A stretch of DNA of 30,420 nucleotides from JAVHLK01 sp043806215. Its GTDB lineage: Bacteria > Desulfobacterota > Desulfomonilia > Desulfomonilales > Desulfomonilaceae. The DNA lies in assembly GCA_043806215.1 (NCBI GenBank), contig JAZDHD010000463.1, forward strand, positions 1 to 30,420. The letters are read 5' to 3'. Shown in pieces: positions 16,195 to 22,810 of the stretch. The notes under the pieces were generated by a model. The model saw only the letters and a program-made list of their open reading frames with translations. It ran no database searches and was not told where the DNA came from. A program made the translations under genes and the position numbers. Positions within the stretch are counted from its first letter, which is position 1. Each line of letters begins with the position of its first letter.

Positions 16195-16386
16195 TTCACG
16201 TGCGGTGTCCCGGCTCCATTTGCTCTGTTCCCCGTTACGTGCTACAAGCGATGGGTGAGTAGGGGACCGGCAATAACTTCACACGGGATGTCAAGATTCC
16301 TGACCCGGAAAATCTCAGGCATCGTTACCGCAGAAAAATCCACCGGGTACCCATACCACAGTCGTTCCAGACTTCCGCCAATGTCA
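16195..16386 (+). repeat. Upstream duplicated block, right copy
   Basis: This matches 6186-6390 (upstream of the intact ATPase gene) at roughly four bases in five, then jumps at about 16386 directly to sequence from the ATPase 3' end. The junction removes the start site and about 1.5 kb of ATPase coding sequence. Confidence 0.8.
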
Positions 16387-16679
16387 ACTGTGTGACCGTA
16401 CGGGACATTCGTTCGGGCAAGATACTGCTCGAACGTCATCCGCTGGTCAAATTGACGTGAAATGCGGGATCGGCGTCTCCGCGTCCCGTTGCTTTGCAGG
16501 ACCGGTCCTCGTGGGAACAAAAGCTTACCGCACAGGGAGGGTCTTCATGTCGCATTTTACCACGTTGAAGACACATATCGTCTCCAAAGACTATCTCAAG
16601 CAGGCTTTGGAAGACCTTGACATCGCCTTTGAAGAAGGCCCGTTGGAAATCAGGGGTTACCAGGGCATTCATACCCTTG
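16387..16679 (+). repeat. Direct repeat of ATPase 3' end plus DUF1257 5' end, right copy
   Basis: Partner of 7912-8204 at around 95% identity, same orientation, 8,475 bp further on. Here the repeat runs on into an intact DUF1257 gene. Confidence 0.92.
16389..16460 (+). pseudogene. Remnant of a second DnaK-like ATPase gene (last 23 codons)
   Basis: The frame CVTVRDIRSGKILLERHPLV ending in TGA 16458-16460 equals the C-terminus of the ATPase at 6396-7985 except Met to Ile. Everything before it is missing; the preceding DNA is the upstream non-coding block. It shows that the right-hand DUF1257 gene once followed its own ATPase gene. Confidence 0.9.
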
Positions 16680-16930
16680 TGGAAATCAAGATACCCACCG
16701 GTAATCCCGGCTACGACCTCGGCTTCCGCAAAAGCGGGGATACCTACGAACTCGTTGCCGATTGGTACGGCATCGAAGAAATCGAACAGCATGAATTCCT
16801 CGGCCGTATAACGCAACGGTACGCATATCGCGTGGCCATGGAACAACTTGTTCAACAGGATTTCACCGTTGTCGAGGAAGAGATTCAGGCGGACAATACG
16901 ATCCGCATTACGGTGCGCCGCATGACGTGA
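16547..16930 (+). CDS. DUF1257 (Ycf35-like) protein, intact copy
   Basis: This 127-residue protein starts at ATG 16547 with GGGAGGG upstream. It begins MSHFTTLKTHIVSKDYLKQA, the hallmark start of the DUF1257/Ycf35 family known from plastid and cyanobacterial genomes, and has the full family length. Conserved features include the YELVADWYGI segment (about 69-78) and the C-terminal pattern ending in ITVRRM. The biochemical role of the family is not established. Its original neighbours were an Hsp70-like ATPase upstream (now only a remnant) and DUF2997 plus PilZ genes downstream on the same strand. The first 44 codons are nearly identical to the truncated copy at 8072. Confidence 0.92.
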   Translation: MSHFTTLKTHIVSKDYLKQALEDLDIAFEEGPLEIRGYQGIHTLVEIKIPTGNPGYDLGFRKSGDTYELVADWYGIEEIEQHEFLGRITQRYAYRVAMEQLVQQDFTVVEEEIQADNTIRITVRRMT

Positions 16931-16984
16931 ACGGTCGCAGCTAATGAGAAACGACCGTCAAGCCGGCCGGGACCCGCCCCGAAT

Positions 16985-17070
16985 GAGCGCATTATCTCGT
17001 TCCCGGGCTCTGCCCGGGAATGCCCACCGGGAGGCTCCGCCTCCCTCGTAGCCTGGGCCTTCGTGCCCGG
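16985..17070. repeat. Cluster of GC hairpins between DUF1257 and DUF2997
   Basis: Two perfect stem-loops are adjacent: 17001-17008/17012-17019 (8 bp, TCT loop) and 17029-17035/17039-17045 (7 bp, TCC loop). They are followed by cgtagcctgggccttcgtgc (17047-17066), a member of the family also seen at 29120-29142 and, inverted, at 30344-30366. There are no T-tracts. They may stabilise or separate the messages of the two genes. Confidence 0.75.
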
Positions 17071-17131
17071 AAATGGAAATCGAATCCTCACCCCAATCAG
17101 CAGATGAAGCAGGTACAGCGGAAAGATACCA

Positions 17132-17347
17132 ATGAGCGAGATCCAGGAAATAGACGTCATCGTGAAGCCCGACGGCACCGTCAGGCTCGAGGTGAGAGGT
17201 GTCAAGGGCAGGAAATGTTTAGCCTTAACCGAGGGGATTGAGGAGCTTCTGGGCGGAGCGGTAAGCGAACGCGTCTTCACCGACGAGTACGAGCAAGAAA
17301 ACGTGGAGCAAACCCTGGAAGATACCCTGGAGCAACGCCGTACGTGA
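17132..17347 (+). CDS. DUF2997 small protein
   Basis: This 71-residue protein has the compact pattern EIDVIVKPDGTVRLEVRGVKG followed by a Cys and an amphipathic helix (CLALTEGIEELLGG), which is how DUF2997 proteins look. The tail (about 45-71) is highly acidic and may be disordered. DUF2997 genes are commonly found beside DUF1257, as here, so the two probably act together; the function is unknown. The ribosome-binding site (GGAAAG) is weak. The PilZ gene starts 77 bp downstream. Confidence 0.8.
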   Translation: MSEIQEIDVIVKPDGTVRLEVRGVKGRKCLALTEGIEELLGGAVSERVFTDEYEQENVEQTLEDTLEQRRT

Positions 17348-17424
17348 GGATGCCGGCACTTTTTCTCTTGTTTCCCTCTTGGGTAGTGCTAGACTCGTGA
17401 CAGCAACGGTAGGAGGTTTCACCC

Positions 17425-18126
17425 ATGCCGGAAAGAGACGTTGCCGCAAGAGCGGTTCTCGAGGACATCAAGGCCGGACTGGACAACGGCACTCTGAGAC
17501 GGAAATACAGACTGTCCCCGGAAGGTCTGCAAAAGGTCTTCGATGATCTTGTCGCGGCGGGCTTGCTGGAACTTGTCGAAAATAGGTATATCGTTCCCGC
17601 GGTTCGCCGCCTCAGCGCGAAAAGCATCGTCAATGACATACGGTCGGGGATGAAGAGCGCGGAACTATTGGAGAAGTACGCTCTCAGCCCACCGCAATTG
17701 AAGACATCTTTCGATGTCCTCGTGGGGAGCAATGCCGTCAATCCGGACGAGCTCCCCGCCGACATCCTCCTGAACCCGGAGAAGGTTGAGTCTCCGAACC
17801 AGCGGGCCCTCGAACGGTACTTCATTGATTTCGAGCTCCCCATCGTCGAAATAGGCCCTCCGGAGATTGACGGAAGGGTGCGGGACCTCACCGAGAAAGG
17901 CGTCGGAACAATCGGCATCCCGTCCAAGGTGGACGATATAAAGAGGTTTCTCGTTCTCCACGACGAGTTCGTTCTCATCGAACCGTTCATGTTTGAAGCC
18001 CAATGCCGGTGGGCCCGAAACGATCCGGACGGCGAGCACTACGCAGGGTACCTGATTACGGGAATAGGCGAAAAAGACTTGCGGGACCTGCGGCAGCTCA
18101 TACATCTGGTGACGTTTTACGCATAA
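17425..18126 (+). CDS. PilZ-domain protein with two N-terminal helical repeats
   Basis: This 233-residue protein has GGAGG 8 nt before its ATG. Residues 8-47 and 63-101 are two copies of one module (DIKAG...LRRKYRLSPEGLQKVFDDLV and DIRSG...LLEKYALSPPQLKTSFDVLV), probably helix-turn-helix-like. Residues about 126-230 are a PilZ domain: QRALER (126-131) stands for the RxxxR c-di-GMP motif and DLTEKGVG (154-161) for the D/N-x-S-x-x-G motif, with Thr in the Ser place. The end, YAGYLITGIGEKDLRDLRQL, matches the last PilZ strand and helix. PilZ domains bind cyclic di-GMP, but the altered motifs make binding uncertain. Position suggests it belongs to the DUF1257/DUF2997 cluster. Confidence 0.8.
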   Translation: MPERDVAARAVLEDIKAGLDNGTLRRKYRLSPEGLQKVFDDLVAAGLLELVENRYIVPAVRRLSAKSIVNDIRSGMKSAELLEKYALSPPQLKTSFDVLVGSNAVNPDELPADILLNPEKVESPNQRALERYFIDFELPIVEIGPPEIDGRVRDLTEKGVGTIGIPSKVDDIKRFLVLHDEFVLIEPFMFEAQCRWARNDPDGEHYAGYLITGIGEKDLRDLRQLIHLVTFYA

Positions 18127-18227
18127 CGCCGGCCGGAGATTTCTCTCCCCGTGCGGAGGCAATTGGGAACGAATGGAGAGTTGCAACCGAACTTATGAAA
18201 CGGTGCACCGGCCCCCCGTATGCTAAG

Positions 18228-18400
18228 TGTCTGTCCTAAAACAAACCTTGCAAGTTGGCAATCCGGGGACACGATTCCGAGTTTTGCGAAGTCGCATGGC
18301 GCTGTTCGCAAAATCGGATCATGTCCCCGATTGGCGCCGGCCCCTATGGCTATACCATTGAAGAGAGGCCCGAGGGATGATAGGCTTATTTTGTGACAGA
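18228..18400. mobile_element. MITE-like element with terminal inverted repeats and 5-bp target duplication
   Basis: A 173-bp element is bounded by TGTCTGTCCTAAAACAA on the left and the reverse complement of GGTCTGTCACAAAATAA on the right (13 of 17 positions agree). It is flanked by CTAAG at 18223-18227 and again at 18401-18405, a likely 5-bp target-site duplication. Inside is a long imperfect palindrome, 18260-18290 with 18305-18332, built on ccggggacacgattccg. It encodes no protein, so it would move only with a transposase from elsewhere. It lies between the PilZ stop and the end of the convergent kinase gene and accounts for most of that 314-bp gap. Confidence 0.65.
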
Positions 18401-18440
18401 CCCTAAGGGCGGCGTAACTACCCTGAACGCGGGGCAGGCA

Positions 18441-21400
18441 TCAATCACGCTTCTCCCTGAACAACACCGAGAACGTCGTCCCGCCGGCATCCTTGCAGCC
18501 CCGCACGTCGGCAGCGTAAGGGCAGGAGGACACCGCGCCCGGACACATGAACCGGTCGTTTGTCAAATGGCGGCATCTCTCCGTCTCGAAGCTGATATCG
18601 AAGAAACCTTCTTCAGCGAGGATCTTCAGGCCCATGAGTTCCAGCCCTTTCCCCCCCGCATCAAAATCAAAAGGACTTTTCGTAGCATACCGGTCCGTAT
18701 CCTGGGTGTGATGAAATGCCTCGAAGACGAAGTCCCGGTCGCCGGCCGCGATGCCCACGCCGCTGTCGGAAACTTGGAGAAGAACTCCGCCGGGAGATTC
18801 CTTCAGTGAAATAACGACTTCTCCCTGATCCGGAGTGTTCTCGATTGCGTTCTTCACGAGAGTTCCGACGACTCTGGAGAAGACCTGCGGGTCGATGATG
18901 TCGGTCGCGGGGTCCTCCGAATCGATGACCAGGGTTAGTGAGCGGTGAGCGCTTCTCCGTCGCATGTCCTCCACGATTTCTTCCAACGTGGAACGTATCG
19001 GGAAGTTCGTCGGCCGATAGGTGCGGGGCGCTACGATTTCTTGGACGATTTGTTGAATGTCGGATAGGCGTCCCACGCTCCGCTTGATCCGGTCGATTTT
19101 TCTCCGCTTCAGCGCCGACGGCAGATCCTCGTCATCCAGATCCTTCACCGACCCCTTGATGATTGCCAACGGAGTGTTCAATTCGTGGGACAGGTGGTGA
19201 ACGGCCAGGCGTCTTGAACGCTCGATGGATTTGAATGCCGTGATGTCGCGGGCCACATTGACCGATCCGAGGAGCACGCCTTGTTCGTCCCGCAACGGCG
19301 AAACCCGCAGGTCGAACACTCTGCCGAGACTTTCGTCATACACCTCCGCCGAGACTCCCTTTCCCTCGGCAAGCACCCGCGTGTCGGGGCATAATGCCGC
19401 GAGACTCTTCCCCGCAGTCCGGGCAATCCGGCAGTCTATCCCGATCAAGCGGTCCGCATCGACATTGAGTCTATCCGCGGCCGCTTTGTTGGCACGCACG
19501 ATTTCCTGCCTGGAGTTGAGGATGAGAATAAGGTCTGAGACCGAATTAAAGGTGCGTTCCCACTCGTTTTTCGCCCGAAGAATCTCCTCCTGTGCCTTCA
19601 CCTCGGCGGTCACGTCGAGAAACGTCGTGATCGTCCTCTTGTTCGGGAGCAGTACGGCCCGGAAGGAAATCTTCTTGAAACTGCCGTCCTTGCATTTCAC
19701 CGTAAAGACCCTGGGACTTGCCTCTGCTCCTATGCCGTACTCGCCCCTGATTTCCGATGTGTCTTCCCGCCAGATGGACGCCGCCTTGTTGCTGCTTCCT
19801 TCGCTGGGATATGCCTGGGAAAACCACGACATGGAGTTCGGGATATCGTCGATGGAATACCCGAAAATCTCCGTAAACTTGGGGTTGGCGTACTCGGTGC
19901 GCTGGTCCGGCGCCAGCAGCACCAGGCCGAACGGAGCCATCTCGGCAAGCGTTCTGAACCTTTCCTCACTTTCTTTGAGAGCCGCCTCGGCGTGTTTGCG
20001 ATCCGCAATATCGCGAAGCGTGACAAGAATGCCCGCGGGGTTGCCTTCATGATCGCGATACCGCGATGAACTGATACTGATATCCAGCAGGTTGCCGGCC
20101 TTCGTATATCTCTTGGTCTCAAAGCCCATGCACGGTGTGCCCTCTTCGATCAGCCCCCGGATGATCTTCATGGTTGCTTCCCGTTCGAAATCGGGGAGGA
20201 AGGGAATCCGCTTACCCTCGACTTCTTCCATGGTCCATCCGAATATCCGAGTGAATGACGGGCTCACGTAATGAGCCCGGCCTTCCATGTCATAGATGAC
20301 GATGGCGTCTGCAGAGGAGTTAAGGAGCGAAACGTAGAGTTCCTCCCTTCTCGTGGCCTCTTCGTAGAGTTTCTTGAAACTCTCTTCCCTCTCCCAGAGC
20401 CTTTCCTGAGCCCGCTTGCGGGTGACTTCCACCGCAGCGAGGTTGCCCAGCAGCGATAAGGTGTCCAGATCGGACTTGAAGAAAGGCGTCTTGGTTCTAT
20501 TGAACACGTACAGTACCCCCACATTGGTGCGGCCTATCTGAACCGGCACGGCGATTCCGGAAAACAATCCCTCTTTCCGGGCAATATCATGGAATGCAGG
20601 CCCGATATCTTTGAAATAGTCCTCCACCACGTAGAGCCGGCCCGTTTCGGCCACCTTGCCGCCCAAGCCTACCCCAAACGGTATTCTCAGGCTCTTGAAC
20701 TCCTCGGTAACGATTCCCGAGAGCGTGTGCATATACAGGTCGCCTTCCCGTTCGTCTCTCAGTGCAAGAAACGCCTTGTCGGATCCCAGAAGCCGGCGGC
20801 TCTTTTCCACGATCAATGCGAGGTTTTCGTTCAGGGAACACTCTGCCGACATCGCCAGTGCCAGATCGTAGAGTACTTGGAATTTCTTGAGCTCGTCCGC
20901 AAGCTTGGCCTCTGCACGTTTGCGGGGAGTAATGTCGCGGAGGTGCACCACGCTCCCGCCCGGCTCCCCGGCCTTGTCGAAAAACGTGGCTCCACTGATG
21001 CTCACGTCGATAATCCGGCCATCCTTGGTGTACCTTCTGGTTTCCGTATCGCTGAAGTTCTCGCCTTTCAGCACCTTGTCTATCATTTCCCGAGTTTCCG
21101 GCCAATTCTCTTCGGGAACAAAGTCGGTCCGTTTCCCTTTCAGTTCATCGAACGTCCACCCGAAGACCCGCGTAAACGCCGGGTTGGAGTATGTTGGAAC
21201 CCCGGTCATGTCGTATACGATGATCGGATCGGGAGAAACATCCAACAGCGTCAGGTAAAGTTGCCTTCTCCTTTCCGCTTCCTCGTAGAGATCTCTGTAT
21301 CTTTCCTCGCTCTCGCGTAGTCTCCTTTCCGCCTGTTTGCGTTGGGTAATGTCTCGGAGAATCGTAAGCAGACCGGCCGGTCTGCCATCGCCGGCGTGAT

Positions 21401-21800
21401 AGCGTGAAGCGCTGATGCTTATGTCGACCAGATTGCCGGCCTTGGTAAGACGTCTGGTCTCGAAAACGCCGTACAGAGACCCCTCCCTCAGTGTTTCCTC
21501 GATCTTGGCAAGAGAGACTTCCCGCTCGGACTCCGGAAGGAACGGTATGCGCCGGCCTTGAACCTCCTCTTGAGTCCATCCGAAGATACGCGTGAAGGAA
21601 GGGTTCACGTACTGAGCCAATCCCTCCATGTCGTAGATCACGATGGCATCGGGCGACGACTTCAACAAAGAACGGTAAAGCTCTTCACGGCGGCGTGCTT
21701 CGTCATGGAGCCCGAGATTATGCTCCCCACGTTCGGCACGGCGTCGGAGAAGGCCGATTTCCTCGATAAGCTGGGCTTTGGTCTTGTCCTGGTCTCTCAT
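18441..21800 (-). CDS. Multi-PAS/GAF sensor histidine kinase with Cys-rich insert
   Basis: This 1119-residue kinase has no membrane segment, so it is probably cytoplasmic. In order: short coiled coil (1-40), PAS1 (41-155), PAS2 (180-295), GAF (305-465), PAS3 (485-605), PAS4 (612-735), PAS5 (742-858), phosphoacceptor helix with HHLSHELNTPLAIIKG (His872), and a HATPase domain with Asn984 in LVKNAIENTP, DSGVGIA (1012-1018) and AGGKGLELMG. PAS1 and PAS3 are near duplicates. Between the G2 box and the last strand is a Cys-rich stretch, Cys1076, 1086, 1093 and 1102, followed by GGTTFSVLF. The start at 21800 has GGGGAGC about 8 nt upstream. It is divergent from the response regulator at 22142, its likely partner. 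Confidence 0.93.
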   Translation of the reverse strand: MRDQDKTKAQLIEEIGLLRRRAERGEHNLGLHDEARRREELYRSLLKSSPDAIVIYDMEGLAQYVNPSFTRIFGWTQEEVQGRRIPFLPESEREVSLAKIEETLREGSLYGVFETRRLTKAGNLVDISISASRYHAGDGRPAGLLTILRDITQRKQAERRLRESEERYRDLYEEAERRRQLYLTLLDVSPDPIIVYDMTGVPTYSNPAFTRVFGWTFDELKGKRTDFVPEENWPETREMIDKVLKGENFSDTETRRYTKDGRIIDVSISGATFFDKAGEPGGSVVHLRDITPRKRAEAKLADELKKFQVLYDLALAMSAECSLNENLALIVEKSRRLLGSDKAFLALRDEREGDLYMHTLSGIVTEEFKSLRIPFGVGLGGKVAETGRLYVVEDYFKDIGPAFHDIARKEGLFSGIAVPVQIGRTNVGVLYVFNRTKTPFFKSDLDTLSLLGNLAAVEVTRKRAQERLWEREESFKKLYEEATRREELYVSLLNSSADAIVIYDMEGRAHYVSPSFTRIFGWTMEEVEGKRIPFLPDFEREATMKIIRGLIEEGTPCMGFETKRYTKAGNLLDISISSSRYRDHEGNPAGILVTLRDIADRKHAEAALKESEERFRTLAEMAPFGLVLLAPDQRTEYANPKFTEIFGYSIDDIPNSMSWFSQAYPSEGSSNKAASIWREDTSEIRGEYGIGAEASPRVFTVKCKDGSFKKISFRAVLLPNKRTITTFLDVTAEVKAQEEILRAKNEWERTFNSVSDLILILNSRQEIVRANKAAADRLNVDADRLIGIDCRIARTAGKSLAALCPDTRVLAEGKGVSAEVYDESLGRVFDLRVSPLRDEQGVLLGSVNVARDITAFKSIERSRRLAVHHLSHELNTPLAIIKGSVKDLDDEDLPSALKRRKIDRIKRSVGRLSDIQQIVQEIVAPRTYRPTNFPIRSTLEEIVEDMRRRSAHRSLTLVIDSEDPATDIIDPQVFSRVVGTLVKNAIENTPDQGEVVISLKESPGGVLLQVSDSGVGIAAGDRDFVFEAFHHTQDTDRYATKSPFDFDAGGKGLELMGLKILAEEGFFDISFETERCRHLTNDRFMCPGAVSSCPYAADVRGCKDAGGTTFSVLFREKRD

Positions 21801-22077
21801 CTGGAGTGCTCCCCAGGTGGTACCGATGTCTCACGGGACAACTATGGCGGGTCTGTTTCCATTGTGGCAGTTCGGGTTCAACTTTACGCCGGCCGGCCGT
21901 CAAAGTCAAAGGACTATCATGGCCCGGAGTTGTTTCCCGGCGGCCACGGACCATGAGAGATCTCGCGGCCGTCACGCAATCCGGGTCAAATACCCTGCGA
22001 AGCCCCGAGGACAGGCATTGCCGGGCGGTTTCACCATACTGAACAAGTGCGGCACCGTGCCCTTGCCTTGAATGTCC

Positions 22078-22107
22078 TTGACACAAAACTTTTGTCCACA
22101 CTATAAG
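22078..22107 (+). promoter_or_regulatory. Promoter with palindromic operator candidate for the response regulator
   Basis: TTGACA (22078-22083) and TATAAG (22102-22107) are separated by 18 bp, 35 nt before the ATG at 22142. The spacer holds the palindrome ACAAAA-C-TTTTGT (22083-22095), which could be an operator. This is the clearest element in the 341-bp gap between the divergent kinase and regulator genes; elsewhere in the gap I saw no gene. Confidence 0.6.
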
Positions 22108-22141
22108 TAAACATCTCAACACAAGAAGCGAGGATCGAAAC

Positions 22142-22660
22142 ATGGCTGAGAGCGTTCTCAAAGGCAAACGGATGCTTGCCGTAGACGATGAGCCCGACAT
22201 TCTCGAAATTCTGGGGGAAGAGCTCGACAAGTACGGGGTCAACTTAGACAAGGCCCTGTCCTACGAGATTGGAATCCAGAAGCTCTCTTCTTTCACCTAT
22301 GACCTTGTGATACTTGACATAATGGGGGTCAGGGGCTTCGAGCTCCTCATGTTCGCAGCGGCAAAGGACTTGCCTGTAGTCATGCTCACTGCCCATGCGC
22401 TGAGCTCGGAATCGTTGAGGAAATCCGTTGAACTGGGGGCGCGGGCGTACGTTCCCAAGGACGAAATCGATAACATAGCGCCCTTTCTTGAGGATGTCTT
22501 GAGCCTCAGCTACGAGTCGGCCTGGAAATCCCTATTTAAAAGGCTCGGGTCGGTTTTCGGCACGCACTTCGGTCCTGAGTGGCGGAAATCGGAACAGGAA
22601 TTCTGGACGGACTTTGAAAAACGGCTCGAGGTCGAACACTCAACCATCATCAAGGGGTAA
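22142..22660 (+). CDS. Single-domain response regulator with helical C-terminal tail
   Basis: This 172-residue protein begins with a receiver domain: acidic pair AVDDEPD (13-19), phospho-acceptor Asp59 in VILDIMGVRGFELL, Thr83 in VMLTAHA and Lys106 in YVPKDE. The usual Pro after the Asp loop (DxxMP) is replaced by Gly. Residues about 115-172 form a non-DNA-binding tail with SLFKRLGSVFGTHFGPEW and an acidic helix. There is no output enzyme, so it may relay phosphate or act by protein contact. The ATG at 22142 has GAGGA about 9 nt upstream and the promoter is described separately. It lies back to back with the large histidine kinase and 150 bp before the sigma-54 regulator. Confidence 0.92.
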   Translation: MAESVLKGKRMLAVDDEPDILEILGEELDKYGVNLDKALSYEIGIQKLSSFTYDLVILDIMGVRGFELLMFAAAKDLPVVMLTAHALSSESLRKSVELGARAYVPKDEIDNIAPFLEDVLSLSYESAWKSLFKRLGSVFGTHFGPEWRKSEQEFWTDFEKRLEVEHSTIIKG

Positions 22661-22810
22661 TACCTTTTATTATCTTAGTGCTCCGCGGCGTAATTGCGGC
22701 GACGTGTTGCCGGCGGTGGTGGGCAAATGTGCTGCGGAGCGTGCATCGTGGCCGATCCGGGATGTCCTCGATGCCGGCCGCATCCCGGTGAAACCTCCGG
22801 GGCAAATCGA

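Noticed and set aside
16242..16520. 92-codon minus-strand frame in the right duplicated block
   Set aside because: It is the antisense of the non-coding upstream block and the ATPase 3' end; the left copy has the equivalent only as part of the antisense frame already rejected.
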